A DNA stretch of 64,000 bases. It comes from Fibrella aquatilis. GTDB lineage: Bacteria; Bacteroidota; Bacteroidia; Cytophagales; Spirosomataceae. Location: NCBI RefSeq assembly GCF_017353255.1, contig NZ_JAFMYU010000016.1:1-64000 (forward strand), given 5' to 3'. Under the pieces are notes generated by a model that made no database searches, had not been told where the DNA came from, and was given only the letters and a program-made list of their open reading frames with translations. This document shows, in pieces, positions 33,225-45,300 of the stretch (the first letter of the stretch is position 1; each line of letters starts with the position of its first letter). The position numbers and the translations under genes were made by a program.

Positions 33225-36200
33225 ATGAACATCATCAAGTTTTCGGTCAAAAATTACCAGTTCACGCTGATCGTGTTTCTGGCGGTGCTGAGCATTGGGT
33301 TATATGCGCTCTTCACCATGCCCCGGGGCGAAGACCCGGAGTTCGAGTCGCCCCAGTATCTGGTTACGGTGATCTATCCCGGTGCCACGCCTGAGGATAT
33401 CGAAGAGTTGATTATCAATCCATTAGAGCAACGGATCAACGGCCTCAGCGCCCTGAAACGGACGGCATCGGCCAGTGTGGAAGGGGCGGGGGTGTGTCAG
33501 GTCGAGTTTTCGTATAGCGAAGATCCTGACGCCAAATACCAGGAGGTGATGCGCGAAGTGAACGCCCTTGCCACGGTCTGGCCCAGCGATATTATGGACG
33601 TGCGGGTGCAGAAGATCAGGCCCCACGACGTGAACATCTACCAGTTTGCGCTGGTGAGCAACAGCCTTTCCTACGCCAAGCTCCAGGCCCACGCCGAAGC
33701 CCTCCGCAACCAACTCCGTAAGGTAGGCTCCCTGGCCGACGTCTCGATCTGGGGCCTGCCCACGCGGCAGGTGTCGGTGCGGTTGAACACGGGCAAAATG
33801 GCCCAGGAACGGGTGTCGGTAAACCAGGTGCTGGGTGCGTTGCAGGCCGAAAACATCAACCTCCCCGGCGGCAGCGTCGATTTGCTCACCAAGCGGTTTT
33901 CGGTGAAAACCACCGGCGGCTACAAACACCCCGACGAGATCAAAAATACCATCGTCTACTCAGACGGGCGGCGCGTGGTGCACCTCAAAGACATCGCCGA
34001 CGTGCGCATCGACTACGCCCCGCGCACCCACCAGACGGCCCTCAATGGCCACCGCTGCGTGTTTGTAACGGCCTGCCAGAAACCGGGGCAAAACATTACG
34101 GCGGTGGGCCACCAGGTTACGCCGCTGTTTGCGGCCTTTAAAGCCAAACTGCCCCCTACCGTCGATGCCGTCAACGTGTTCGATCAGGCCCGGTCGGTAG
34201 ATAAACGGCTGGGACGGTTCGCCACCGACTTTGGGCTGGCCATTTTGCTGGTGCTCATCACGCTCATTCCGCTGGGGTTCCGGGCCAGCCTGGTCGTGAT
34301 GGTGTCTATCCCGCTGTCGCTGGCCATTGGGCTGGCTATCCTCTACGCGGCTGGCTTCACCATCAACCAGTTAAGCATCGTAGGCATGATCGTGGCGCTG
34401 GGTATCCTGGTCGACGACAGCATTGTGGTGGTCGAAAATATTCAGCGGCAGCTGCGCGGCGGACAGTCGCGGCAGCAGGCGGCCATTGATGCCACTCGCC
34501 AGATTGCCCCCGCCGTGGTGGGCTGTACGGTGCTGTTGTGCCTGGCGTTTTTGCCCATTGCCAACCTGCCCGAAGCCGCCGGGGCGTTCATCCGCAACCT
34601 GCCCGTGGCCGTGATGGCCACCGTGGGTGCCTCCATGCTCGTGTCGCTCACCATTGTGCCGTTCCTGGCATCGGTGGTGCTGGCCAAAACACACCATGCC
34701 GAAGGAAATATGGTGCTGCGGGCCCTGAATCGGCTTATTCACGCTACCTACGGCCGGTCGGTCGACTGGTGTTTGACCCACGCCAAGCTGACCCTGGTGA
34801 TGGCCATGCTGGTGTTTGGGTCGGTGCTTTGGGTAGCCATAGATGCCCTGCCGATGAGCTTATTCCCGTCGTCGGAGAAGCCCATGTTTCTGGTGAACGT
34901 GAAAACGCCCACCGGCTCGAACCTGGCCGTAACCGAGCGGATCGTGAAGCAGGTAGAACAGGTGGTGCTGCGCCATCCCGACATCCAGAACGTGGCTACC
35001 AATATTGGCCGCGACAACCCACGGGTGTATTACAACCTGTTGCAGGGGGCCGAAGCCGCCAATACCGGTCAGCTGCTGGTGATGCTCAACGACATGGACA
35101 CGAAGCACAAAAAAGCCATGATCGACCAACTGCGGGCGCAACTGGGGCAGGTGGCCAACGCCCGTGTGGAGGTGAAAGATTTTGAGCAGGGGCCACCGCT
35201 GTCGGCCCCCATCAACTACAACCTCTTCGGCGATAACCTCGACACGCTACGCCGCGCCGCCCAACTGGTAGAGCAGACCCTGAAGCGCAACCCCGCCACG
35301 ATCTACGTCGAAAATCCGCTCAATTTCCAGCCTACCGACCTGAAAGTGAGTGTAAACAAAGAAAAAGCCGGGCTGCTCAACATCAGCATTGCCGACATCA
35401 ACCGGGCCATTCGGCTGGGGGTGGCCGGGCTGACCATCGGTAGTTTCAAGGGCGAAGACAGCCAGCATCCGTACCCCATCAACGTGTCGGCTGGCACCAA
35501 CGCCCCCACTGATTTCGACTTCTTTGACCAGCTCTACGTGAACAATGCGCTGGGCACGGCCATTCCGCTACGGCAAGTGGCCGACCTGCACCTGAGTCCG
35601 TCGCAGACCCAGATTTACCACAACAACCGCGACCGCTTCGCTACGGTGTCGTCGTTTGTGCGGTCGGGCTATACGGCCTCGGTGGTGAACCGCGAGCTGG
35701 TGCAGGCGCTGAAATCCCTGCGGTTGCCCGAAGGAGTGACGCTGAAAGTGGCGGGCGAAGCCGAGAGTGTCGACAGTTCATTTGGGGGCATCGGGGTCAT
35801 TGTGCTCGTCACACTCTTTGGCATGATTGCCGTGCTGGTGCTGGAATTTGGCAGCCTGAAATCGACCCTGATTGTGCTGTCGGTGGTGCCGTTGGGCATG
35901 GTAGGGGCCATTGCCGCCCTCATGCTGGCCCACGAAACGCTATCGTTTACGGCGGTGGTGGGTTTTCTGGCACTCATTGGCATTGAAGTGAAAAATTCAC
36001 TGCTGCTCGTAGACCACACCAACCGGCTACGCGAGGCGGGCTGGGAACTGACGGCGGCCATTCGGCGGGCGGGCGAGGTACGGTTTGTGCCCATCCTGCT
36101 TACCTCACTCACGGCCATTGGCGGGCTGCTGCCACTCATCATCGAATACTCGGACCTGTATTCGCCGCTGGCGCTGGTGCTGGTGGGGGGCATCATCAGC

Positions 36201-36341
36201 TCTACGCTGCTGGCCCGGCTCGTTACGCCGGTGCTCTACCAGCTCATGCCCCCGGCCATTGCCCTGCCCGCCCAAAACGCCCCGGCCGACCCCGCCGCCA
36301 GTTTCATCCACGAAGACGAAGAATGGGCCGTACCGGCCTGA
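33225..36341 (+). CDS. RND-family inner membrane efflux pump (HAE1/AcrB-like)
   Basis: The 1038-residue protein has the 12-helix, two-large-loop plan of RND pumps. Helix 4 shows the proton-relay Asp pair in GILVDDSIVVVENIQRQL (about 390-400). Porter-domain motifs such as YPGATPEDIEELIINPLEQ occur near residue 50, and the second half repeats the fold (GFLALIGIEVKNSLLLVDHTN). It forms a complete tripartite pump with the two preceding genes. Placed 30 bp before the first NRPS gene, it most likely exports the lipopeptide or RiPP. Confidence 0.93.
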   Translation: MNIIKFSVKNYQFTLIVFLAVLSIGLYALFTMPRGEDPEFESPQYLVTVIYPGATPEDIEELIINPLEQRINGLSALKRTASASVEGAGVCQVEFSYSEDPDAKYQEVMREVNALATVWPSDIMDVRVQKIRPHDVNIYQFALVSNSLSYAKLQAHAEALRNQLRKVGSLADVSIWGLPTRQVSVRLNTGKMAQERVSVNQVLGALQAENINLPGGSVDLLTKRFSVKTTGGYKHPDEIKNTIVYSDGRRVVHLKDIADVRIDYAPRTHQTALNGHRCVFVTACQKPGQNITAVGHQVTPLFAAFKAKLPPTVDAVNVFDQARSVDKRLGRFATDFGLAILLVLITLIPLGFRASLVVMVSIPLSLAIGLAILYAAGFTINQLSIVGMIVALGILVDDSIVVVENIQRQLRGGQSRQQAAIDATRQIAPAVVGCTVLLCLAFLPIANLPEAAGAFIRNLPVAVMATVGASMLVSLTIVPFLASVVLAKTHHAEGNMVLRALNRLIHATYGRSVDWCLTHAKLTLVMAMLVFGSVLWVAIDALPMSLFPSSEKPMFLVNVKTPTGSNLAVTERIVKQVEQVVLRHPDIQNVATNIGRDNPRVYYNLLQGAEAANTGQLLVMLNDMDTKHKKAMIDQLRAQLGQVANARVEVKDFEQGPPLSAPINYNLFGDNLDTLRRAAQLVEQTLKRNPATIYVENPLNFQPTDLKVSVNKEKAGLLNISIADINRAIRLGVAGLTIGSFKGEDSQHPYPINVSAGTNAPTDFDFFDQLYVNNALGTAIPLRQVADLHLSPSQTQIYHNNRDRFATVSSFVRSGYTASVVNRELVQALKSLRLPEGVTLKVAGEAESVDSSFGGIGVIVLVTLFGMIAVLVLEFGSLKSTLIVLSVVPLGMVGAIAALMLAHETLSFTAVVGFLALIGIEVKNSLLLVDHTNRLREAGWELTAAIRRAGEVRFVPILLTSLTAIGGLLPLIIEYSDLYSPLALVLVGGIISSTLLARLVTPVLYQLMPPAIALPAQNAPADPAASFIHEDEEWAVPA

Positions 36342-36371
36342 TTACCACTATTCTAAACGCCCTGTAAAGCC

Positions 36372-39300
36372 ATGAGCAATCCCGTTGCTACCCAAATCCG
36401 TTGCGAGTGGTTACCACTCCACCCTGCCCAGCAGGACGTCTATTACGACCAGCTCGTTAACCCCGCCAGTCCACATTACAACACGGGGGGCTACGTGGTC
36501 ATCCGGGGTGAGCTAGACAAGGCCCTGTTGCAACAGGTGGTGGCTCAGGCACCGGCCACCTTCGACGCGCTCCGCCTGTCGTTCGACTACAGCCAGCCCA
36601 CGCCCGCCTGCCGGTTTGCGCAGGAGTTTGAGCCACTGCCCCTGCCTTCCATCGATTTCCGGGGGTTCGACGACCCAGCCAGCGAAGCCCGCCACTGGAT
36701 GCAGGCGCGCTTTGACCAACCCTTTGACCTACAGACCAATGTGCTCATGGAGCAGGCCCTGCTGGTGGTGGCCGATACCGAACACTGGTGGTTCAACCGC
36801 TACCATCACCTCATCACTGACGCGTCGGGCTTTGCCATCGGAGCTAACTTTGTGGCCCGGTCCTACACGGCCCTGAAACTGGGTACGCCCCTGCCCGCTG
36901 CCGACGACTACCCGCCCTACGAAGCCGAAATTGCCGCCAGTGCCAACTACCAGCAGTCGCCCGCCTACCCCCGTGACCGGGCCTACTGGAACACCAAATT
37001 CGCCGACGCCCCACCCGCCCTGCTCACCCGCAAACCCACGCCGACCAACGGGACCAACGAGGGCAGCGACAGCCTGGTGCTGGAAATTTCGGACGACCTG
37101 CGCCGCACCTTCGACCAGATTGCCGCCGAAACCGGTACCAGCCTGCAACAGCTGACCATTGGGGCGCTGATGCTCTATTTTGGCCGGCTAAACCCCCATA
37201 CCGACCTGGTGCTGGGTATTCCGACCTATAACCGTCGCAAGCACCAGTGGAACGTGATGGGCATGTTTGCCGGGCTGATTCCCTTTCGCGGCCACTACCA
37301 GCCCAACCAGACCGTAGGCGAGCTGCTCCGCGACGTGCGCAACCAGCAGCTGACTGACTACCGCCACCAGAACTACCCCATCAGCCACCTCAACCGCGAC
37401 CTGCACCTGCTGCAACAGGGCCGCAGCCAGCTCTTCGACGTGGTGGTGAACTACCTGCTGCTCAACTTCGACCTACAGTTTGGCCATGTGGCCGCCCGCA
37501 CCCACGATTTGCTGAGCCACCAGGTAGAAAACCCACTCCAGTTTTGGTGGCGCGACTACGGTGCCCGCCAGCCGCTGGAACTGCGCGTTGACTTTCAATA
37601 TGCCTATTTCACCAAAGAAGAAGCCCGCCAACTGGCCGACCGGCTGCTGTTTGTGATGGCCCAGTTTGCCAACCAGATCGACGTGCCCGTGGCAAAACTG
37701 GCCCTATTAGATTCGGGCGAAATAGCTCAATTACAGTCGTTTAACCCGCTGCCAACGCCGCGCCCGGTGGGGCAGACGTTGCTGAGTGAACTGAACCGGC
37801 AGGCCCTGAAAACGCCCACCCTGCCCGCTATTGAACTGGCCGGCAACACGCTCACCTACGCCCAGTTGCACCAGCAGGCCAACCAATTGGCCCACCGGCT
37901 GCGGCAGGCCGGAGCCGGGCCGGGCACCACCGTGGCCATTGGTCTGGAACGCACCCTGAACCTGTTTGTGGGCCTGCTGGCCGTGCTGAAAACGGGGGCT
38001 ACCTACGTGGCCATTCCCCCCGATTACCCCACCGACCGCCAGCGGTTTATGCTCACCGACAGCGGGGCCACCCTCTGGCTTACCGAACTGACCGACGAAC
38101 TGACCGACGCCCCAACCTGCCCGCGTATACACCCTGCCAGTAAGGACGAGGTCGGAAAGGATCAGGCGAATGTTAAACCTGATGTTAATCTCCTGGCTAC
38201 CGACCCGGCCTACCTGATCTACACCTCCGGCTCGACGGGCCAACCCAAGGGTGTGGTGATTTCGCAGGGGGCGGTGCTGGATTATTGCCTCACCTTCGGG
38301 GCCTATTTTGAGCTGACTCAGGCCGACCGCGTGATTCAGCAGGCCTCCATTGCCTTCGATACCATGGTGGAAGAAATCTTCCCCGCCTGGCTATGCGGGG
38401 CGTGCGTGGTGCTGCTGAAAGAAGGTGGCCGCGACGTAGAAACATTGGCTAACGAACTAACCAACAATGGTATAACGATACTCAGTACTACCCCCTCGGT
38501 GATTCAGTGGCTCAACCGGCACGTGACCGACCTGGGCCAGCTCCGCTACCTCATCAGCGGTGGCGAAGTGCTGCACCCCGCCCACATCGACCGGCTGCTG
38601 GACAAAGTAGCCGTAGTGAATACCTACGGTCCCAGCGAGTCGACGGTGTGCGTGACCTATAACCGGATTGCCGATTTGGCCGAGGCCGCCCTTCTGGGTC
38701 AGCCCATTGCCAACCGCGACGTGGTGATCCTCAACGAAGCGGGCGACCTGCTGCCCCTGGGGGCCGTGGGCGAACTGTGCATTGGTGGCGCTGGCCTGAT
38801 GACCGCCTATCACAACCAATCCGACGGCACCGCTGCCCGGCTGGTGGCCAACCCGTTCAACCCCGCCGCCAACCTCTACCGCTCTGGCGACTTGGCCCGG
38901 TGGCTGCCCAACGGCACGCTTGAGTACGTGGGTCGGCGCGATGACCAGGTGAAAATCAGGGGCTACCGGATCGAACTGGGCGAGGTAGAGGCCGCTTTGC
39001 AGGCCGTGGCAGGCGTTTGTCAGGCCGCTGTGGCCGTACACACAGGCACGGGGTCGCCCCGGCTGATGGGCTATGCCGTGGTGCTGGACGGCACGTCGGC
39101 GGTGGCTATCCTGGCTGAGCTGCGGCACGTCCTGCCCGACTACATGCTGCCTGCACAGGTGGTGTTGCTGACCGCGCTGCCCCTGCTGGCCAACGGTAAA
39201 GTAGACAGGAAAAACCTGCCTGCACCCCCTGCCGCCGACCTCGACGCGCCCGTGACAGCGGCTACCAATGACGTTGAATATCAGCTGGTTACAATCTGGC

Positions 39301-42300
39301 AAACCCTTTTCGACCGGATGCCCATTGGTATTCACGACAACTTTTTCGAACTGGGCGGCGATTCTATTCTGACCATTCAGGTGGTGAGCCGGATGCGGCA
39401 GGCGGGTTACTCCCTGCAACCCCGCCACCTGTTCGACTTTCCGACCATTGCCCAACTGGCCCCCCACGTGGGCCGCGATGAGTCTGTGACCGCCGAGACG
39501 GGCCTGCTGGTAGGGGAGGTGCCCCTGCTGCCTATTCAGCACCAGTTTTTGGCCGAAAGTCCCGCCGCCGAATCACACTACAACCAGACGGTGCTGCTGG
39601 CTGTGGACAAGACCGTGCCGATGGCGTGGCTGGAAAGGGCTTTTGCCCTGTTGCTGGCACAGCACGATGCCCTGCGGCTGGTGTTCGACCAGTCTGACGA
39701 GGGCATCTGGACGCAGCGCTACGCCGACAACGCCCCCAACCCCGTGGCCCAGGCAGACCTGCGCCACACCACCGACTGGACCGCCGCGCTGGCCGACGAA
39801 AGTGACCGGGCGCAGGCGTCGCTCAACATCCGCACGGGTCAGTTGCTGCGGTGCCTGTTGTTGCAAACCCCTGATCACGAACCCCAAAACCGGCTCCTGC
39901 TGGTGGTGCATCACCTGGCCGTAGACGGCGTGTCGTGGCGCATTCTGCTCGACGAACTGCTGCTACTCGTCAGGGCGCAGGCGGCCGGGCAACTCCTGGC
40001 GCTGGGGCGCAAAAGTGCCTCCTACCGCCAGTGGGCTGCGTACCTGACCGACATGGCCCAGCAGGAAAAAACGATGGCTACGCTGCCGTACTGGCAAAAC
40101 CTGGTGGCCGACCAGCTGGCCTTACCCACTGATTATCCGGTGGTTACGGCCACCATGAGCCAGGTGAACACCCTGCGGCAGCAACTGCCCGCAGCCCTCA
40201 CTACGGCCCTGCTCACTACCGCCCACCGCCCTTACCAAACCCAGATTGATGATCTGCTGCTGACGGCCCTGAGCCAGACCCTGACCCACTGGACAGGCTA
40301 CGACCGGGTGGTGATTGGTCGTGAGGGTCACGGCCGCGACGATGCCGCCGATGCCCCTGACAGCAGCCAGACCGTGGGCTGGTTTACCCTGTACTACCCA
40401 CTGGCGCTGGGTCACGACCGCGCCGCCTCTGACCGGCAGTGGATTCAGACCGTGAAAGAGCAGATTCGCACGGCCCCCCGCAATGGCCTTGGCTACGGTG
40501 CCCTGCGCTATCTCCACCCTGATGCCGACGTCCGCAACAGCCTGCACCACGCCACTGAGGTTACCTTCAGCTACCTCGGTCAGTTTGACCGGCACCCCGA
40601 ACAAACCGACTGGTTTGCTGCGCCAGGCCAGCCCGCTGCCAGTAGCTCAGCAGCCGACAATCGGTTTGGGGCCAAGTTTGCCATCGCCTGTAGCGTTCAG
40701 GACGGGCAGTTGCTGGTTGACTGGCAGTATGCCACCACGCAGTATCAGGAGGCCACCGTGGCAACCCTGGTGAACACATTCATAGCCAACCTAACCCGGC
40801 TGACGTTGCATGGCAGTGCGCTTACGCAAACGCTGCCAACGCCCTCCGATTACCAGCTGGCCGGGTTGGCTTCGCAGGCGGAACTAGATGGTTTCTGGAC
40901 AGAAAATAACCTTCCTGATACCGTAGAGGCTATTTATCGGCTTAGTCCACTTCAGGAAGGTATGCTATTTCACAGCCTCTACGACGCCACGTCAACGGAT
41001 TATATCGACCAGATTCGGTGTACCGTCGAGGCCTTTCCAGACCCGGAACGCTTCCGGCAAAGCTGGGAGCAACTGGTGCGTGAACACACCATTCTCCGCA
41101 CGGCTTTTCCGCACAGCGCTTTTGAAACACCCCTTCAGGCTGTTTACAGCCACGCCGACCTGCCTTTCCGGTTTATCGACTTGTCGGCGCTGTCAGCTAC
41201 AGCCCTCACGGCCCGCGTGAATGAGCTAGCCGAAGCCGATTTGCAGGCTGGTTTTGATCTGGAAAAACCCCCGCTGCTCCGCGTAACGGTGCTGAAACGC
41301 ACACCAACCACCTGCGAACTGATCTGGACCAACCACCACCTGCTCATCGACGGCTGGTCGCTGCCGGTGATGATGAAAAAACTCATTGACCGGTATGTAG
41401 CGCTCCTCCAGGGAGAGCAGCCCGTCAGCAAACCCGCTGACCGATATGAAGACTTCATTCGTTTGCTGGAAAACCGTCCGCAACAGGCCGAAGACTTGTT
41501 CTGGCGTCAGTACGTGGCCAATGTCGACCAGCCCACGCTGTTACCATTTGCGGCCAATCGGCAGGCGCGCAACAAGGGCAAAAGCGCTACCAGAAACGTA
41601 ACCTGGACAGCCGATGCCGCCCTGACCGGGCAAATCAAGGCGTTTTTGCTCACCCAGCACCTTACCATCAACACGCTTTGTCAGGGCGTATGGGCTATGT
41701 TGCTGGGGCATTATACCCAGCGGCCCAACGTCACCTTTGGCGTTACTGTGTCGGGACGTATGGCAGAACTGGCCCAGGCCGAAGAGCGCATTGGCCTCTA
41801 TATCAACACGTTGCCGCTCTGTGTTAGACTCAATAACGACACGCCGGTGACGCAGTGGCTGGCCGACCTGCAACAGCAGCAGGCTACCATGCGCGAATTC
41901 CAGCACAAATCCCTGCGGAGTATTCAGCAGTTGACCCAACTGTCCGGCGACTGGTTCGACAGTCTGATGGTGGTTGAAAACTACCCCATGGCCAGCCTGA
42001 CCAACTACCACGCCGCGTTTCCAATTACCGAGGTGCGGCTCAAGGGCGAAACCAATTTCATGCTTACGCTGGTGGTGTATCCAGAACCTATGCTGGCCAT
42101 TCAGTTTGGGTACCAGACCAGCTTGCTCGACGAGGAGGCTATGGAGCAGATCATCTCCCAGTTCGACCATACCCTGCGTCAGTTGGTGAGCCAGCCACAA
42201 CAGCCCGTTGGGGCCGTAGCGGTGATCACGCCGGTTGAATGTGAATTTTTGAAAACAGTTGGTAGTCAGTTGGTTAATTACAAAAACGGCAGCTACACGG

Positions 42301-45300
42301 TGGTTGATCAGGTGGTCTGGCAGGCGCAACAAAAGCCGCAGCAAACGGCCCTGGTGTTTGGCCATGAGCAACTGACCTACCGCGCCCTGAACCGGCAGGC
42401 AAACCAACTGGCGCACTACCTCACCAGTCTGGGCGCTGGTCCCGGGCAGTTGATCGGGCTGTGCGTAGAGCGGTCGCCGTACCTGCTCGTCGGGCTGCTG
42501 GCTATCCTGAAAACCGGGGCCGCCTACATACCCATCGACCCGGCCACCCCTGCCGAACGGGTGCAACACATGCTCGACGATGCGGCGGCTACCCTGGTGC
42601 TCTGTCAGCAACAGACGCTGGCTAAGCTGGAAAACGAAGCGGGGCGGCGCTGCCTTTGTCTGGACCTGCCCGGTGGCTGGCTGAATCAACCCGATAGCAA
42701 CCCGGTAACGCTACCCACGACGGACGATCTGGCCTACTGCCTCTACACGTCTGGCTCGACGGGTCGCCCCAAGGGGGTACGCATCAGCCATCGGAGCCTG
42801 ACCAACTACCTGCTCACGTCGCAGGCCCACTACCTCGACGGGGCATTGCCCAACCAGACCGCCACGCTGATTCACCTCAACATTGCCTTCGATGCCTCGG
42901 TGACGGCGCTGCTGGCACCGCTCATGGCGGGCAAAGCCAGCCTGATTGCGCAGGGTGATGCCCTCAGCGTATTCAACGATCCTGCCCTCTGGCAGTATGC
43001 ACCCTACGATTTCATCAAGCTTACGCCCGCCCAGCTGCCCCTGCTGGCCATGGCGCTGGAACTGAACCCCGACTGCCCGCCCCTGACCCGGCGGCTGGTG
43101 GTTGGTGGCGAAGCCCTGCTGCCGGTACAGTACCAGTTCTGGACAGAAAACCCCAGTCAGCCCGTTACGATCATCAACGAATATGGCCCCACCGAGGCCA
43201 CCGTGGGCTGCTGCTGGTACGCCTTTCAACCGGGTAAGGGTGAGGTAGTTACGGCGGGCGGTGTGCTCATTGGTCGACCTATGCCCAACGTGCAGCTGTA
43301 TGTGCTCGACCAGCAAGGACAGATGGTATCTCCGGGCGTAACCGGCGAACTCTATATTGGCGGTACGCAGGTGGCCGACGGCTACCAGAACCGGCCCGAC
43401 CTCACGCAAGAACGTTTTGTGATGCACCCGCTGGGACGGCTCTACCGCACCGGCGACCTGGCCTACTGGACCGCCGACGGCGAACTGGCCTACTGTGGCC
43501 GGGCCGACGACCAGATAAAGCTCCGGGGCCATCGCATTGAAATTGGCGAAATAGACGTGGTCTTGCAGGCCGCGCCGGGGGTACTGGCGGTGACCGTGGT
43601 AGCCCAACGCGACGGGCAGACCGTGACCGGACTGGCGGGGTACGTGGTCCTGGCAGAAGACGGTTCGCTGGAGGCCGTACAGGCCTATGCCGCCGCCCAC
43701 CTACCCGCCTACATGCTTCCTAAGTGGTTGGTGGTGGTTGACAAACTACCACTTACGGCCAACGGCAAAATAGACAAACGCGCACTGCCCCCGGTTAGCA
43801 GCGTGGCGCTGCCCAACACTCCCACTGGCCCAACGCGCCCCGCCACCGCCACCGAAGCCACGCTGACCGTGATCTGGCAACAGGTGCTTGGCTTGCCCAC
43901 GGTGGGGCTGTTCGACAATTTCTTTGAATTGGGCGGCGACTCGATCCAGTCGATTCAGGTGGTTAGCCGCGCCCGGAAAGAGGGACTAACCTTATACCCG
44001 AAAGACCTGTTCGACCATCCCACCATTGCCCAGTTGGCGCTGGTGGTTGGCCAGAAAACGGTGCTGATGGCCGAACAGGGTATGTTGTCGGGTAGTGCCG
44101 ACCTGATGCCCATGCAGCAGGCGTTTCTGCAAAACGACGGCCTGGTGCGGGATCACTTCAACCAGGCAATGCTGCTCAACGTGCCCAAACGCGTTAGTCC
44201 CGGCCAACTGGCCGAAGCCCTGCTGGCCCTGATGCACCACCACGATGCCCTGCGGTTTCGGTATGAACAGCACCAGGAGCAGTGGCAGCAACACTACACC
44301 CACGACCCCACCACGCTGCTGCTGGAAGACCTGACAACCACCCCCCTGGCCCACCTGTCTACTGCGCTTACCGCCGCCTGCCAGCGCCATCAGGAGTCGC
44401 TGAATATCGTGACGGGTCCGCTGCTGCGCTTTGTGTGGTTCAACACCCCCGACGCCCACAATCGGTTGCTGCTGGTCATGCATCACCTGGTTGTCGATAG
44501 CCACTCGTGGGCCATTTTTCTCCGTGATCTGGCCACTTGCCTAACGGCAGCAACGGCGCAAACAGCCCCCGACCTGGGCCAGAAAACAATGTCTTACCGG
44601 CAATGGCAGGCGGCGCTGGCTACCTACGCCACCACCGGGACCACCCACCAGCAGCTACCCTACTGGCAGGCCATCAGTGCCGAAGCCAAACCACTGCCCA
44701 CCGATTTTCCGCTGGCCTACAGTGATGTCGATCAGGTAGTTACGCACGAATTCAGTCTCGATGCCCCTACTACCGCAGCGCTGCTCCACGAGGCTCACCA
44801 GGCCTACCATACCGACGTGCAGACGCTGTTGCTGGTGGCACTGGGGCAGACCGTAGCCAACTGGACCGGCCGCCAACAGCTTACGCTGGGGCTGCAAGGA
44901 CATGGCCGCGACGCCATTGCCGACCAGATCGACGTGAGCCGAACCGTGGGCTGGTTTACAAACCAATACCCGGTGGCGCTTGCCATTGGTACCGACGATT
45001 CGCTGCCGTACCTGATCCGGTCGGTAAAGGAGCAACTCAAGCGCGTGCCGGATGCCGGTATTGGCTACGGTGCCCTGCGCTACCTACACCCCGATGCCGC
45101 CGTGCGGGAGTCGCTGAACAACGGGCACACTTTTACCCTGCGGATGAATTACGTGGCCCCGGATGAGCCAGTCGGCCCACCCACAACCGCCTGCTTTAGC
45201 ACCGCCCATGAGTCGGTGGGGAGGTTGATAGCGGGCGACAGTGCCTTCGATAATCAGTTTGACCTTCATTTTTTCGTGGACGAAGGTCGCTTGCATGGCC

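Noticed and set aside
38457-43700. Long antisense open frames of 330-380 residues over the NRPS gene (also at 27249-28154 and 49443-50150)
   Set aside because: They lie opposite strong coding sequence with high GC third positions, have low-complexity His/Gly/Arg-rich translations and no recognisable domains. They are frame shadows.
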